Below, one piece after another: positions 1 through 6,353 of a stretch of DNA of 14,100 bases. Within the stretch, counting starts at the first letter, position 1; every line of letters begins with the position of its first letter. The position numbers and the translations under genes were made by a program. Origin of the DNA: Pseudomonadota bacterium (lineage in GTDB: Bacteria; Pseudomonadota; Alphaproteobacteria; Caulobacterales; Caulobacteraceae); NCBI GenBank assembly GCA_023424215.1, contig JAFAEC010000100.1, forward strand, positions 1-14,100, given 5' to 3'. The notes below the pieces were generated by a model that saw nothing but the letters and a program-made list of their open reading frames with translations, ran no database searches and was not told the origin of the DNA.

Positions 1-2
1 AG

Positions 3-35
3 TCGTCGGCAGCGTCAGAGGTGTATACGAGACAG
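3..35 (+). other. Residual Nextera sequencing adapter at contig end
   Basis: Bases 3-35 align without gaps to the 33-base Illumina Nextera read-1 transposase adapter (it begins TCGTCGGCAGCGTC and ends with the 19-bp Tn5 mosaic end, finishing GAGACAG). The only differences are at position 20 (G for T) and position 28 (C for A). This is library sequence, not genome. Genomic sequence should be taken to start at base 36. The GTG at 21 that opens the first reading frame lies inside the adapter and is not a real start. Confidence 0.95.
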
Positions 36-251
36 GCTCCCGCCGCCGCCCCGGTTCCGGCGGCGACCGCGTCCCCGGCGCCGACCGGGGTGACGGCGAC
101 CACCACCCCGGCGACCGGCCAGACGGCGCCGAACGGACAGCCCGCCGCCACCGTGACGACGGTGCAGTCGCCGCCGGTGCGGAACCCGACCGACGGCCAG
201 GTCGACGACGCGGAGGACCCGCTCAATCCGGCTCCGACGCCGGACGAGTGA
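36..251 (+). CDS. C-terminal fragment of an Ala/Pro/Thr-rich protein (5' partial)
   Basis: This open frame enters from the left contig edge and stops at TGA 249-251. The roughly 70 visible residues are low complexity: Ala, Pro and Thr dominate up to about residue 40, followed by an acidic tail (DGQVDDAEDPLNPAPTPDE). No domain is recognisable. Such tails are common at the ends of secreted or envelope proteins in GC-rich alphaproteobacteria, but low-complexity sequence alone cannot assign a function. The strand is supported by the uninterrupted frame and by a hairpin shortly after the stop. The N-terminal part is missing, and the residues encoded before base 36 come from adapter. Confidence 0.5.
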   Translation, partial: APAAAPVPAATASPAPTGVTATTTPATGQTAPNGQPAATVTTVQSPPVRNPTDGQVDDAEDPLNPAPTPDE

Positions 252-266
252 GAACCCGGCCGCCGG

Positions 267-290
267 GGCGGCGGATGTCGGTCCGCCGCC
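267..290 (+). terminator. Hairpin after the first (partial) gene
   Basis: A perfect 9-bp inverted repeat (GGCGGCGGA at 267-275, TCCGCCGCC at 282-290) has a 6-base loop and begins 16 bases after the TGA at 251. Only two T residues follow, so this is a GC-rich hairpin without a proper U-tract. It could act as a transcription end or mRNA 3' stabiliser. Confidence 0.45.
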
Positions 291-310
291 TTCGGGCCGT
301 CGCTTAACCG

Positions 311-335
311 TTGGCGAACCGCCGTTGCGTAGGCT
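311..335 (+). promoter_or_regulatory. Probable promoter giving a leaderless transcript
   Basis: TTGGCG (311-316) and TAGGCT (330-335) are separated by 13 bases. This fits the short spacing allowed by the Caulobacter housekeeping consensus (TTGACG, 10-14 bases, GCTANAWC). The -10 element ends exactly 6 bases before the ATG at 342, so a normal start point would fall on the A of the start codon. No Shine-Dalgarno sequence precedes this gene. Inference from spacing and sequence only. Confidence 0.4.
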
Positions 336-341
336 GGGGGC

Positions 342-1268
342 ATGGACCTTCTCAGCCCTGCCCGGATCGCCGCCTTCGAGACCGTCCTCGGCCGGATCTC
401 CGCCGACGACCGGGCCCGCCTCCACGAGCTCAAGGACGCCGCCGCGACGGCCGCCGAGGCCTCGGCCCCGCACTGGGACTTCGACCAGCCGGCCCATCGC
501 GCGGAGGAGGCGCTGCAGGCCGCCTTCGGCCCCGCCCTGACCGACGACCACCGCCGGGCCCTCGTCGCCCTGTGGGCGCTGGAGATGCCCGCTCGCGTCC
601 CCGCCGCCGACCTGCCGCCGGCGGTGCTGGCGCTCTATCCCGAGTGGATCCAGCGGCTCGCCGACTTCCTCACCGCCGCCGACCCTTACGCCCGCGACTT
701 CTGGGCCAAGGACGTGCGCATCGCCCTGGTGCTCAGCGTGCCCGGCGCCCGCACCCAGATGATCGACCTGTCCTCCCCCCTCGGACCGGGCCAGGTGCTG
801 CGCCACGCCCGCGAGGGCTGGGGCTGGTCGGTCATCCCGGCCTGGGCCGCCGCCCAGGCGTGGAAGCCGTGGCTGGAGGTGCACACCGAAAGCCGCGAGC
901 TGTCCGATTTCAACGAGGCCGGCTGGGACCGCGCCTGGGCGACCGCCGCGGAGATCCTCAGGCGCCGCCCGCACATGGCCGGCATGCTGGGCTCCAGCTG
1001 GTTCTACGATCCGCCGCTGGAGCAGATCAGCCCGCGCCTCGCCTACCTGCGTCTCAACCCACTGAAGCACGGCGCCTTCATGGTCCACCAGGGCCCGGGC
1101 GAGATCCACACCCAGCGCGCCGCGACCAGCTCCCCGACCCGCAAGGCGCTGATCGAGGAAGGCGAATACACGGCCCGCTCATGGATCGTGGCCTGGCCGC
1201 GAGCGGCGCTGATCAGGTGGGCGGACGGGCGGGAGGCGCAGCAGCAGGAACAGGCCGTCGCAGCCTGA
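342..1268 (+). CDS. Conserved hypothetical protein, 308 aa
   Basis: I do not recognise this family. The product is 308 residues, soluble-looking, with no signal peptide or membrane segment. It is rich in Trp and aromatic residues through the middle, for example REGWGWSVIPAWAAAQAWKPW around residues 165-185 and GSSWFYDPPLEQISPRLAYLR around 217-240. The conserved-looking C-terminal half contains NPLKHGAFMVHQGPGEIHT. Codon use is typical of the window and the frame is intact, so it is a real gene. The ATG at 342 was chosen because a -10-like TAGGCT lies 6 bases upstream (leaderless start) and no better upstream start exists. It converges on a polysaccharide deacetylase gene, which hints at, but does not prove, a role in surface polysaccharide metabolism. 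Confidence 0.8.
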   Translation: MDLLSPARIAAFETVLGRISADDRARLHELKDAAATAAEASAPHWDFDQPAHRAEEALQAAFGPALTDDHRRALVALWALEMPARVPAADLPPAVLALYPEWIQRLADFLTAADPYARDFWAKDVRIALVLSVPGARTQMIDLSSPLGPGQVLRHAREGWGWSVIPAWAAAQAWKPWLEVHTESRELSDFNEAGWDRAWATAAEILRRRPHMAGMLGSSWFYDPPLEQISPRLAYLRLNPLKHGAFMVHQGPGEIHTQRAATSSPTRKALIEEGEYTARSWIVAWPRAALIRWADGREAQQQEQAVAA

Positions 1269-1269
1269 A

Positions 1270-1295
1270 CTTCCTTCTCCTCCGAGGGGAGGAAG
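1270..1295 (+). terminator. Hairpin between convergent genes
   Basis: CTTCCTTCTC (1270-1279) pairs with GGGGAGGAAG (1286-1295) around a 6-base loop, giving ten consecutive pairs (two G-U) on the plus-strand RNA. It fills the whole 27-base gap between two convergent stop codons (TGA 1266-1268, and TGA on the minus strand at 1296-1298). The wobble pairs become mismatches on the other strand, so it should work better for the plus-strand gene. It resembles a degenerate half of the repeats at 2066-2223. Confidence 0.5.
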
Positions 1296-2033
1296 TCAGG
1301 TCCGCATCTTTTCCCACGCCGCCGCCACCGGCAGCACCTCCAGCCCGGCCGCCTTCGCCAGCCGCAGCACCCGGTCCAGATCGTCCGGCGTGCAGCCATA
1401 GTCCGTCGGCCGGTCCGACACATCGTGCCCATAGGCCGTCAGCCAGCCGCGCCCCTCCGCCGCCTCGGCCATCAGCGCCTCGAGGTCGTAGCCGGGCAGC
1501 CGCCGGCTCTCCAGACCGATCGACCTGATCAGCCCGCGGTCCTCGCGCCCGGCGTTGACCCCGTCGCGCACCCCGCGCGCCAGGTCGAACCGCCCGCGCA
1601 CATACCGCTTGGCCTCGACCGAGCAGTCCCCGAACGGCCAGGCGAAGGTGGTCATCCGATGCCCGTCCAGCCGCTCCGCCACCCAGCCGGCGTTGGCGTC
1701 GAGGCTCAGCCGGAGCGCCTCGCGGCTCATGCGCAGGGCGCTGGTGTGGCCGTAGGTATGGCAGCCGACCTCGTGCCCGGCGGCGTGCAGCGCCTGCAGG
1801 TGCTCCAGCCGGTACTGGTCGCGGTCCATGTTCACCCCGCCGCACAGGCCGCCGCAGACATAGTAGGTGGCCTTCACCCCGTGCCCGGCGAGTATCGGCC
1901 CCGCCTCGGTCCACGCTGTCGCCGGGAAGTCGTCGAAGCTGAGCGAGAAGACCCCGCGCGCGGGGGCGATCTCGACCGCCTCGACGTCGAGGTGGCGCGC
2001 GGCCCGTCGGCGCATCTGGTCGATCAGTTGCAT
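1296..2033 (-). CDS. Polysaccharide deacetylase (NodB-homology, carbohydrate esterase 4)
   Basis: This is a 245-aa metal-dependent deacetylase of the NodB/CE4 type, which removes N- or O-acetyl groups from glycans. The metal and catalytic motifs are visible: SFDD at residues 32-35 (motif 1, the two Asp), H92-T-Y-G-H96 within CHTYGHT (motif 2, the two metal His), WPFGDCS at 132-138 (in the place of the usual R-x-P-Y segment) and YGHDV at 201-205 (motif 5, ending in His-Asp). No signal peptide is visible, so a cytoplasmic or precursor-directed role is possible; substrate is unknown. Homologues of this layout are often linked to exopolysaccharide or lipid-linked sugar genes (family knowledge). 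The ATG at 2033 gives a normal-length domain. Upstream lies a REP-like repeat. Confidence 0.88.
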   Translation of the reverse strand: MQLIDQMRRRAARHLDVEAVEIAPARGVFSLSFDDFPATAWTEAGPILAGHGVKATYYVCGGLCGGVNMDRDQYRLEHLQALHAAGHEVGCHTYGHTSALRMSREALRLSLDANAGWVAERLDGHRMTTFAWPFGDCSVEAKRYVRGRFDLARGVRDGVNAGREDRGLIRSIGLESRRLPGYDLEALMAEAAEGRGWLTAYGHDVSDRPTDYGCTPDDLDRVLRLAKAAGLEVLPVAAAWEKMRT

Positions 2034-2065
2034 GGGCAGGACGATGCACGGCCGCCCTTAAAATT

Positions 2066-2116
2066 CCTTCCCCCCTTGCGGGGGAAGGTGGCTCGCGCAG
2101 CGAGACGGATGGGGGT
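2066..2116 (+). repeat. REP-like palindromic repeat, copy 1
   Basis: The unit has two hairpins: CTTCCCCC / GGGGGAAG around TTGC, then CTCGC-GCA-GCGAG, ending in ACGGATGGGGG. The second copy, at 2173-2223, is in the opposite orientation. Intergenic elements of this general form are frequent in Caulobacterales genomes (recollection, no named family). It lies between the divergently transcribed deacetylase gene and glyQ. Confidence 0.75.
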
Positions 2117-2172
2117 GAGACACCGCTCGGTCCTGCCGTCTTCACCTTTGCGCAGCCTGACCGCTGAACCAG

Positions 2173-2223
2173 CCCCCTATCCGACCGGCTCCGCCGGCCA
2201 CCTTCCCCCGCGAGGGGGGAAGG
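2173..2223 (-). repeat. REP-like palindromic repeat, copy 2 (inverted)
   Basis: Read on the minus strand, this is the same unit as 2066-2116: CTTCCCCC / GGGGGAAG around TCGC, then CCGGC-GGA-GCCGG, ending in TCGGATAGGGGG. The first hairpin is nearly identical to that of copy 1, while the second hairpin has a different but still perfectly paired 5-bp stem. The two copies are 56 bases apart and inverted, the doublet arrangement of bacterial REP elements. No gene was seen in 2034-2291. Confidence 0.75.
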
Positions 2224-2291
2224 AAGCTGTGTAGGGCTTCCCCGCTCAAGCCTGTCCGTCTAGGGTCCGCCGCCTTCTTCCCCGGGACGAA

Positions 2292-3188
2292 ATGCCTGCC
2301 GTGACGACCGAGCCGCTCGCCTTCCAGGACCTGATCCTGACGCTTCACAAATACTGGGGCGACCAGGGCTGCGCCATCCTGCAGCCCTACGACATCGAGG
2401 TCGGCGCCGGCACCCTGCACCCGGCCACCGTCCTGCGCGCCCTGGGCCCCCGTCCGTGGAAGGCCGCCTACGTTCAGCCCAGCCGCCGCCCCGGCGACGG
2501 TCGCTACGGCGAAAATCCCAATAGATTACAGCACTATTACCAGTACCAGGTCATTCTCAAGCCGAACCCGGACAACCTGCAGGAGCTCTATCTCGGCTCC
2601 CTGAAGGCGATCGGCATCGACCCCAAGCTGCACGACATCCGCTTCGTCGAGGACGACTGGGAGAACCCCACCGTCGGGGCCTGGGGTCTCGGCTGGGAGG
2701 TCTGGTGCGACGGCATGGAGGTGACCCAGTTCACCTACTTCCAGGGCGTCGGCGGCATCGAGGTCGACGTCGTCTCGGGCGAGCTGACCTACGGCCTCGA
2801 GCGTCTGGCCATGTACGTGCAGGGCGTCGACAACGTCTACGACCTGAAGTTCACAAAAGAGGGGACCACCTACGGCGAGGTCTTCCTCGAGAACGAGCGC
2901 CAGCAGTCCGAGGCCAATTTCCACGGCTACGACGTCGACGGCCTCAAGCGCCGCTTCGAGGACATGGTCGCCGAGGTGTCGCGCCTGCTGGCCATGACCG
3001 GCCCGCAAGGTCAGGCGCTGGTCCTGCCGGCCTACGACCAGGTGCTGAAGGCCTCCCACCTGTTCAACCTGATGGACGCCCGCGGCGCCATCGCCGTCGC
3101 CGAACGCCAAAGCTACATCGGCCGCATCCGCGACCTGTGTAAGGCCTGCGCGGTCGCCTACGTCGAACAAGAGCGGAAAACCGCCTGA
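2292..3188 (+). CDS. glyQ: Glycine--tRNA ligase alpha subunit
   Basis: This encodes the alpha subunit of bacterial alpha2-beta2 glycyl-tRNA synthetase, the class II catalytic subunit that activates glycine with ATP. At 298 aa it is full length (E. coli GlyQ is about 300). Hallmark stretches are near the N-terminus (FQDLILTLHKYWGDQGCAI), the segment KAAYVQPSRRPGDGRYGENPNR with its motif 2-type arginines, and EVWCDGMEVTQFTYFQ further on, followed by GELTYGLERLAMY, the motif 3-like region. The ATG at 2292 matches the family start. A TAGGGT at 2261-2266 could be a -10 element with a short leader, but no good -35 is visible. The stop overlaps the glyS start (TGATG), so the two subunits are translationally coupled. 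Confidence 0.98.
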   Translation: MPAVTTEPLAFQDLILTLHKYWGDQGCAILQPYDIEVGAGTLHPATVLRALGPRPWKAAYVQPSRRPGDGRYGENPNRLQHYYQYQVILKPNPDNLQELYLGSLKAIGIDPKLHDIRFVEDDWENPTVGAWGLGWEVWCDGMEVTQFTYFQGVGGIEVDVVSGELTYGLERLAMYVQGVDNVYDLKFTKEGTTYGEVFLENERQQSEANFHGYDVDGLKRRFEDMVAEVSRLLAMTGPQGQALVLPAYDQVLKASHLFNLMDARGAIAVAERQSYIGRIRDLCKACAVAYVEQERKTA

Positions 3189-5488
3189 TGCCCCAGCTCC
3201 TCCTCGAACTGTTCTCCGAAGAAATCCCCGCCCGCATGCAGGCCGGGGCCGCGCGCGACCTCGAGCGCATGGCCGGCGAGCGACTGAAGGCCGCGGGCCT
3301 GACGTACGAGGTGCTGACGACCTTCGCCGGCCCGCGCCGCCTGACCCTCGTGGTCGAGGGCCTGCCGGCCGCCACCCCTGACCGGGAGGAGGAGCTCAAG
3401 GGGCCCAAGACCGCGGCGCCGGAACAGGCGCTCGAGGGCTTCCTGCGCAAGACCGGCCTGACCCGCGAGCAGCTGGTCGAGCGCGACGGCGTCTTCTTCG
3501 CCGTGCTCAGCTCGAAGGGCCAGCGCACCGCCGACCTGGTCCCCGCCATGGTCGACCAGATCGTGCGCGGCTTCCCGTGGCCCAAGTCGATGCGCTGGGG
3601 CACGGGCACGCTGCGCTGGGTGCGGCCGCTGAAGCGGATCGTCGCCCTGTTCGACGGCCATGTGGTCCCGTTCGACATCGACGGCATCGAGAGCGGCGAC
3701 CTCACCGAGGGCCACCGCTTCCTCGGCTCCGGCCGGCCCTTCGCGGTGACGGACTTCGCGGACTACCGCAGGAAGCTGGAGGCCGAGCACGTCCTGCTCG
3801 ACGCCGCCGACCGCCGGCTGCGCATCCTCGAAGCGGCGCAGAAGGCGTGCAGCGACCGCGGCCTCGCCCTCGTCGACGACGACGGCCTGCTGGACGAGGT
3901 GGCCGGCCTGGCGGAATGGCCGACCCCCATCCTCGGCGACATGGACCCGCAGTTCCTCGATCTGCCGCCCGAGGTGGTGCAGCTGTCGATGAAGGTGCAC
4001 CAGAAGTATTTCGCCGTCCGCGACCCGGCCACCCACCGGCTGGCCCCGCACTTCGTGGTGGTGGCCAACGTCGAGGCGACCGACGGCGGCAAGGCCCTGG
4101 CCGCCGGCAACAGCCGCGTCCTCTCCGCCCGCCTGAACGACGCCCGCTTCTTCTGGGACGAGGACCGCAAGCCCGGCAATTTCGACGCCTGGCTGAAGAA
4201 GCTGGAGGGCGTCACCTTCCATGCGAAGCTGGGAACCATGGCCGAGCGCGTCGAGCGCATCGCCGCCCTGGTCCGCGAGATCGCCCCGCTGGTCGGGGCC
4301 GACCCGGACCAGGCCGAAGCGGCCGCCCGCCTCGCCAAGGCCGACCTCGCCTCGGGCATGGTCGGCGAGTTCCCCGAGCTCCAGGGGATCATGGGCGGCT
4401 ACTACGCCCGCGCCGACCACGGCGACGCCGTCGCCGACGCCGTGCGCGACCACTACCGCCCGCAGGGTCCCTCCGACGCCGTCCCGACCGCGCCGCTGAC
4501 GGTGGCGGTGGCGCTGGCCGACAAGCTCGACACCCTCGTCGGCTTCTTCGCCATCGACGAGAAGCCGACCGGCTCGAAGGACCCGTTCGCCCTGCGCCGC
4601 GCGGCGTTGGGGGTGATCCGGCTGGTGCTGGAGAATGGGGCGCGGGCGAATTTGGCGCACCTGTTCCGAACCTGCTTGCCTTGGATCGTGTTCTGGGGAG
4701 CGCAGGCCACGCTTTCTAAGAAGGGCGAGGGGGGCGCACGGAATTGGGTTCCAACCAAATACTACAGCCGCGAAACGGCCCGGCGAGTGCGGGAAGAATT
4801 CCAGAAAGCTGGCAACTGGACTCCTTCGAAGGAGACGGAGCTAGCCGCCAATGAAGACCGAGACGCAGAGATCGCCCGGCGGCGTATTTCTGATTTTTGG
4901 AATATTCTTGATCAGGGATACGGCCTCTCGATCGGTGGAGCCGCTCGATCCGCTAGCGATATCCAAGCGGACTGGGTCGCCTTCTTCGCCGACCGCCTGA
5001 AGGTCCTCCTCCGCGACCAGGGCAAGCGTCACGACCTTGTCGACGCCGTCTTCGCCCTCGGCGACGACGACCTCGTCCGCATCGTGCGGCGCGTCGAGGC
5101 GCTGGACGCCTTCCTGGCCACCGACGACGGGGCCAATCTGCTGGCCGGGCACCGCCGCGCCTCCAACATCCTCAAGGCCGAGGCGAAGAAGGGCGAGCTG
5201 CCCGCCGGCATGGTCCAGACCGGCCTGTCCGGCCAGCCCGAGGCCGAGGTCGCCCTGGCCTTCGCCGTCGACGCCGCCCGCACGGCGGTGGGCGCGGCGC
5301 TGGAGCGCGAGGACTTCGCCGCCGCCATGACCGCGCTGGCCGCCCTGCGCGCGCCGGTCGACGCCTTCTTCGAGCAGGTCATGGTCAACTCCGAGGTCCC
5401 CGCCGAGCGCGACAACCGTCTGAAACTGCTCGGTCAGGTCCGCGACGTCATGGGCCGGGTCGCCGACTTCGGCCGCATCGCCGGCTGA
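3188..5488 (+). CDS. glyS: Glycine--tRNA ligase beta subunit, with an apparent internal insertion
   Basis: This encodes the beta subunit of tetrameric glycyl-tRNA synthetase, needed for tRNA recognition. Family segments run in order: MPQLLLELFSEEIPARMQ at the N-terminus, MRWGTGTLRWVRPLKRIVALFDG, EWPTPILGDMDP then MKVHQKYFAV, NDARFFWDEDR, GEFPELQGIMGGYYA, GSKDPFALRRAALGVIRLV, and a C-terminal anticodon-binding helical domain (DWVAFFADRLKVLLRDQGKRHD to the end). The protein is 766 aa, against 689 in E. coli. The excess is concentrated in residues 493-594, about 100 residues where E. coli has about 20. That stretch (4664-4969) is markedly less GC-rich than its flanks. The frame stays open throughout, so the enzyme is presumably functional. 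The ATG at 3188 overlaps the glyQ stop. Confidence 0.96.
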   Translation: MPQLLLELFSEEIPARMQAGAARDLERMAGERLKAAGLTYEVLTTFAGPRRLTLVVEGLPAATPDREEELKGPKTAAPEQALEGFLRKTGLTREQLVERDGVFFAVLSSKGQRTADLVPAMVDQIVRGFPWPKSMRWGTGTLRWVRPLKRIVALFDGHVVPFDIDGIESGDLTEGHRFLGSGRPFAVTDFADYRRKLEAEHVLLDAADRRLRILEAAQKACSDRGLALVDDDGLLDEVAGLAEWPTPILGDMDPQFLDLPPEVVQLSMKVHQKYFAVRDPATHRLAPHFVVVANVEATDGGKALAAGNSRVLSARLNDARFFWDEDRKPGNFDAWLKKLEGVTFHAKLGTMAERVERIAALVREIAPLVGADPDQAEAAARLAKADLASGMVGEFPELQGIMGGYYARADHGDAVADAVRDHYRPQGPSDAVPTAPLTVAVALADKLDTLVGFFAIDEKPTGSKDPFALRRAALGVIRLVLENGARANLAHLFRTCLPWIVFWGAQATLSKKGEGGARNWVPTKYYSRETARRVREEFQKAGNWTPSKETELAANEDRDAEIARRRISDFWNILDQGYGLSIGGAARSASDIQADWVAFFADRLKVLLRDQGKRHDLVDAVFALGDDDLVRIVRRVEALDAFLATDDGANLLAGHRRASNILKAEAKKGELPAGMVQTGLSGQPEAEVALAFAVDAARTAVGAALEREDFAAAMTALAALRAPVDAFFEQVMVNSEVPAERDNRLKLLGQVRDVMGRVADFGRIAG
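4664..4969 (+). other. Low-GC, non-conserved segment inside glyS (candidate insertion)
   Basis: This segment covers residues 493-594 of GlyS, between ALGVIRLVLENGARANLAHL and the anticodon-binding domain that starts DWVAFFADR. The peptide is hydrophilic and charged in its middle (SRETARRVREEFQKAGNW, then DRDAEIARRRISDFWNILDQ), and it looks helical. Base composition shifts sharply: 28 of 60 bases are G/C at 4861-4920, against 46 of 60 at 4321-4380. A short imperfect inverted repeat lies near the edges (CTTGGATCG at 4680-4688, CGATATCCAAG at 4957-4967); it may be chance. The segment is in frame with no stop codons. Origin unknown. Confidence 0.6.
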
Positions 5489-5520
5489 ACGCCCCCTCTC
5501 GACGCCGGCCCTGCCGCCTG

Positions 5521-5544
5521 CTCGACTGACCATCGTTCAGCGAG
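5521..5544 (+). terminator. Hairpin downstream of glyS
   Basis: CTCG-A-CTGA (5521-5529) pairs with TCAG-CGAG (5537-5544) around a 7-base loop: eight pairs with one bulged A. It sits between the glyS stop and the ribosome-binding site of the next gene. No T-run follows, so it may be a weak terminator or an mRNA-processing hairpin. Confidence 0.3.
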
Positions 5545-5567
5545 TCGCCCGGGGAGGGGCGAAGCCC

Positions 5568-6029
5568 ATGACGATGCTCGTCTATCTGGTCGGCCTGGCG
5601 ATCGTCGCCCTGATCTGGTTCCTGCACCTGCGCACGGCGAGGAAGGCCGAGGCCGCCGCTTCCTGGCCGACGGCGAACGGCACGGTCGAATCCTCGGCCG
5701 TGAGCGAGCGCGAGGAGCAGGACTCCGAAGGCGACAGCGAAACCGCGTACTACCCGGAGGTCGCCTACGCCTGGACCGTCAACGGCCAGCGCTACGCCGG
5801 CCGGCGCATCCAGTTCGGCGAGACTCCGCGCTTCGCCCGCCAGACCGCGGCGCAGGCCGTGTGCGATCGCTACCGCCCCGGCGCCTCCGTGCCGGTGCGC
5901 TACGATCCGGCCAACCCGGCCGAGGCTGTGCTGGAGACGAAAAAGCCGTCGCCGTTCAAGGCGATCTTCTTCACCGCGGTGGTGGTCATCCTGACCATCA
6001 TCGTTGGCTCTGTCTTCGGCGCGATCTAG
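5568..6029 (+). CDS. DUF3592-family membrane protein
   Basis: This 153-aa protein has the DUF3592 layout: an N-terminal membrane helix (about residues 3-20, LVYLVGLAIVALIWFLHL), an exposed beta-rich domain, and a second hydrophobic helix at the C-terminus (about 133-151). The domain carries the usual SWPTANGTVESS, YYPEVAYAWTVNGQRYAGRR and GASVPVRYDPANPAEAVLE segments (VxVxYdPxnP is the family signature). Function of the family is unknown. The start is supported by a strong purine-rich GGGGAGGGG at 5551-5559, 8 bases before the ATG. It follows glyS by about 80 bases in the same direction but is functionally unrelated; co-transcription is possible. Confidence 0.85.
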   Translation: MTMLVYLVGLAIVALIWFLHLRTARKAEAAASWPTANGTVESSAVSEREEQDSEGDSETAYYPEVAYAWTVNGQRYAGRRIQFGETPRFARQTAAQAVCDRYRPGASVPVRYDPANPAEAVLETKKPSPFKAIFFTAVVVILTIIVGSVFGAI

Positions 6030-6353
6030 GCCTGTCGGGGCGAGAGTCCCGCTTTCGCGAAAAAGCCAGAAAGGCTGTCTTGTGGAGACATTGTCTCGCA
6101 CGGGGTGAGGGCTCCCGGTCGTGGGCTCCGCCCGGGGGATGCAGTGTCTGCGCATCTGGCCGCGCCCTGGGCGGAGGCGGCGAGGCTGGAATGTCAAAGA
6201 CCGTAAAGTCGGCATCGACATCTCAGCATGGCGGCACGTCAGAAACGGACGCAGACCGCCAGACGCCCTCCCGGCCGGGGGCGAGAGTCCATCCTTCGGG
6301 GCGCGATGTCCCGCAAGGGAATGTCTCCGGAGTCTCGCTTCGGGTCTGGACGA
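6030..6353. other. Gene-free intergenic stretch with short repeats
   Basis: No coding region is supported here between two convergent genes. The stretch contains an exact 13-base direct repeat (GGGGCGAGAGTCC at 6037-6049 and 6278-6290), a 9-base inverted pair (GGAGACATT at 6084-6092, AATGTCTCC at 6320-6328), a short local palindrome GAGAC-ATT-GTCTC at 6085-6097, and a GC-rich hairpin (CGCCCTCCCGG / CCGGGGGCG at about 6264-6283). It could hold terminators for both flanking genes, a degenerate repeat element, or a small RNA. I recognise no known RNA family. Confidence 0.4.

Noticed and set aside
3158..4660. Long open frames opposite glyS (and similar frames opposite other genes)
   Set aside because: They are by-products of high GC at third positions, with repetitive Arg/Gly/Ala or Val/Gly-rich composition and no domains. 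The genes on the other strand are certain.
4664..4969. Intein inside GlyS
   Set aside because: The segment is only about 100 residues, and no terminal His-Asn followed by Cys, Ser or Thr is visible at its end; no splicing blocks are visible.
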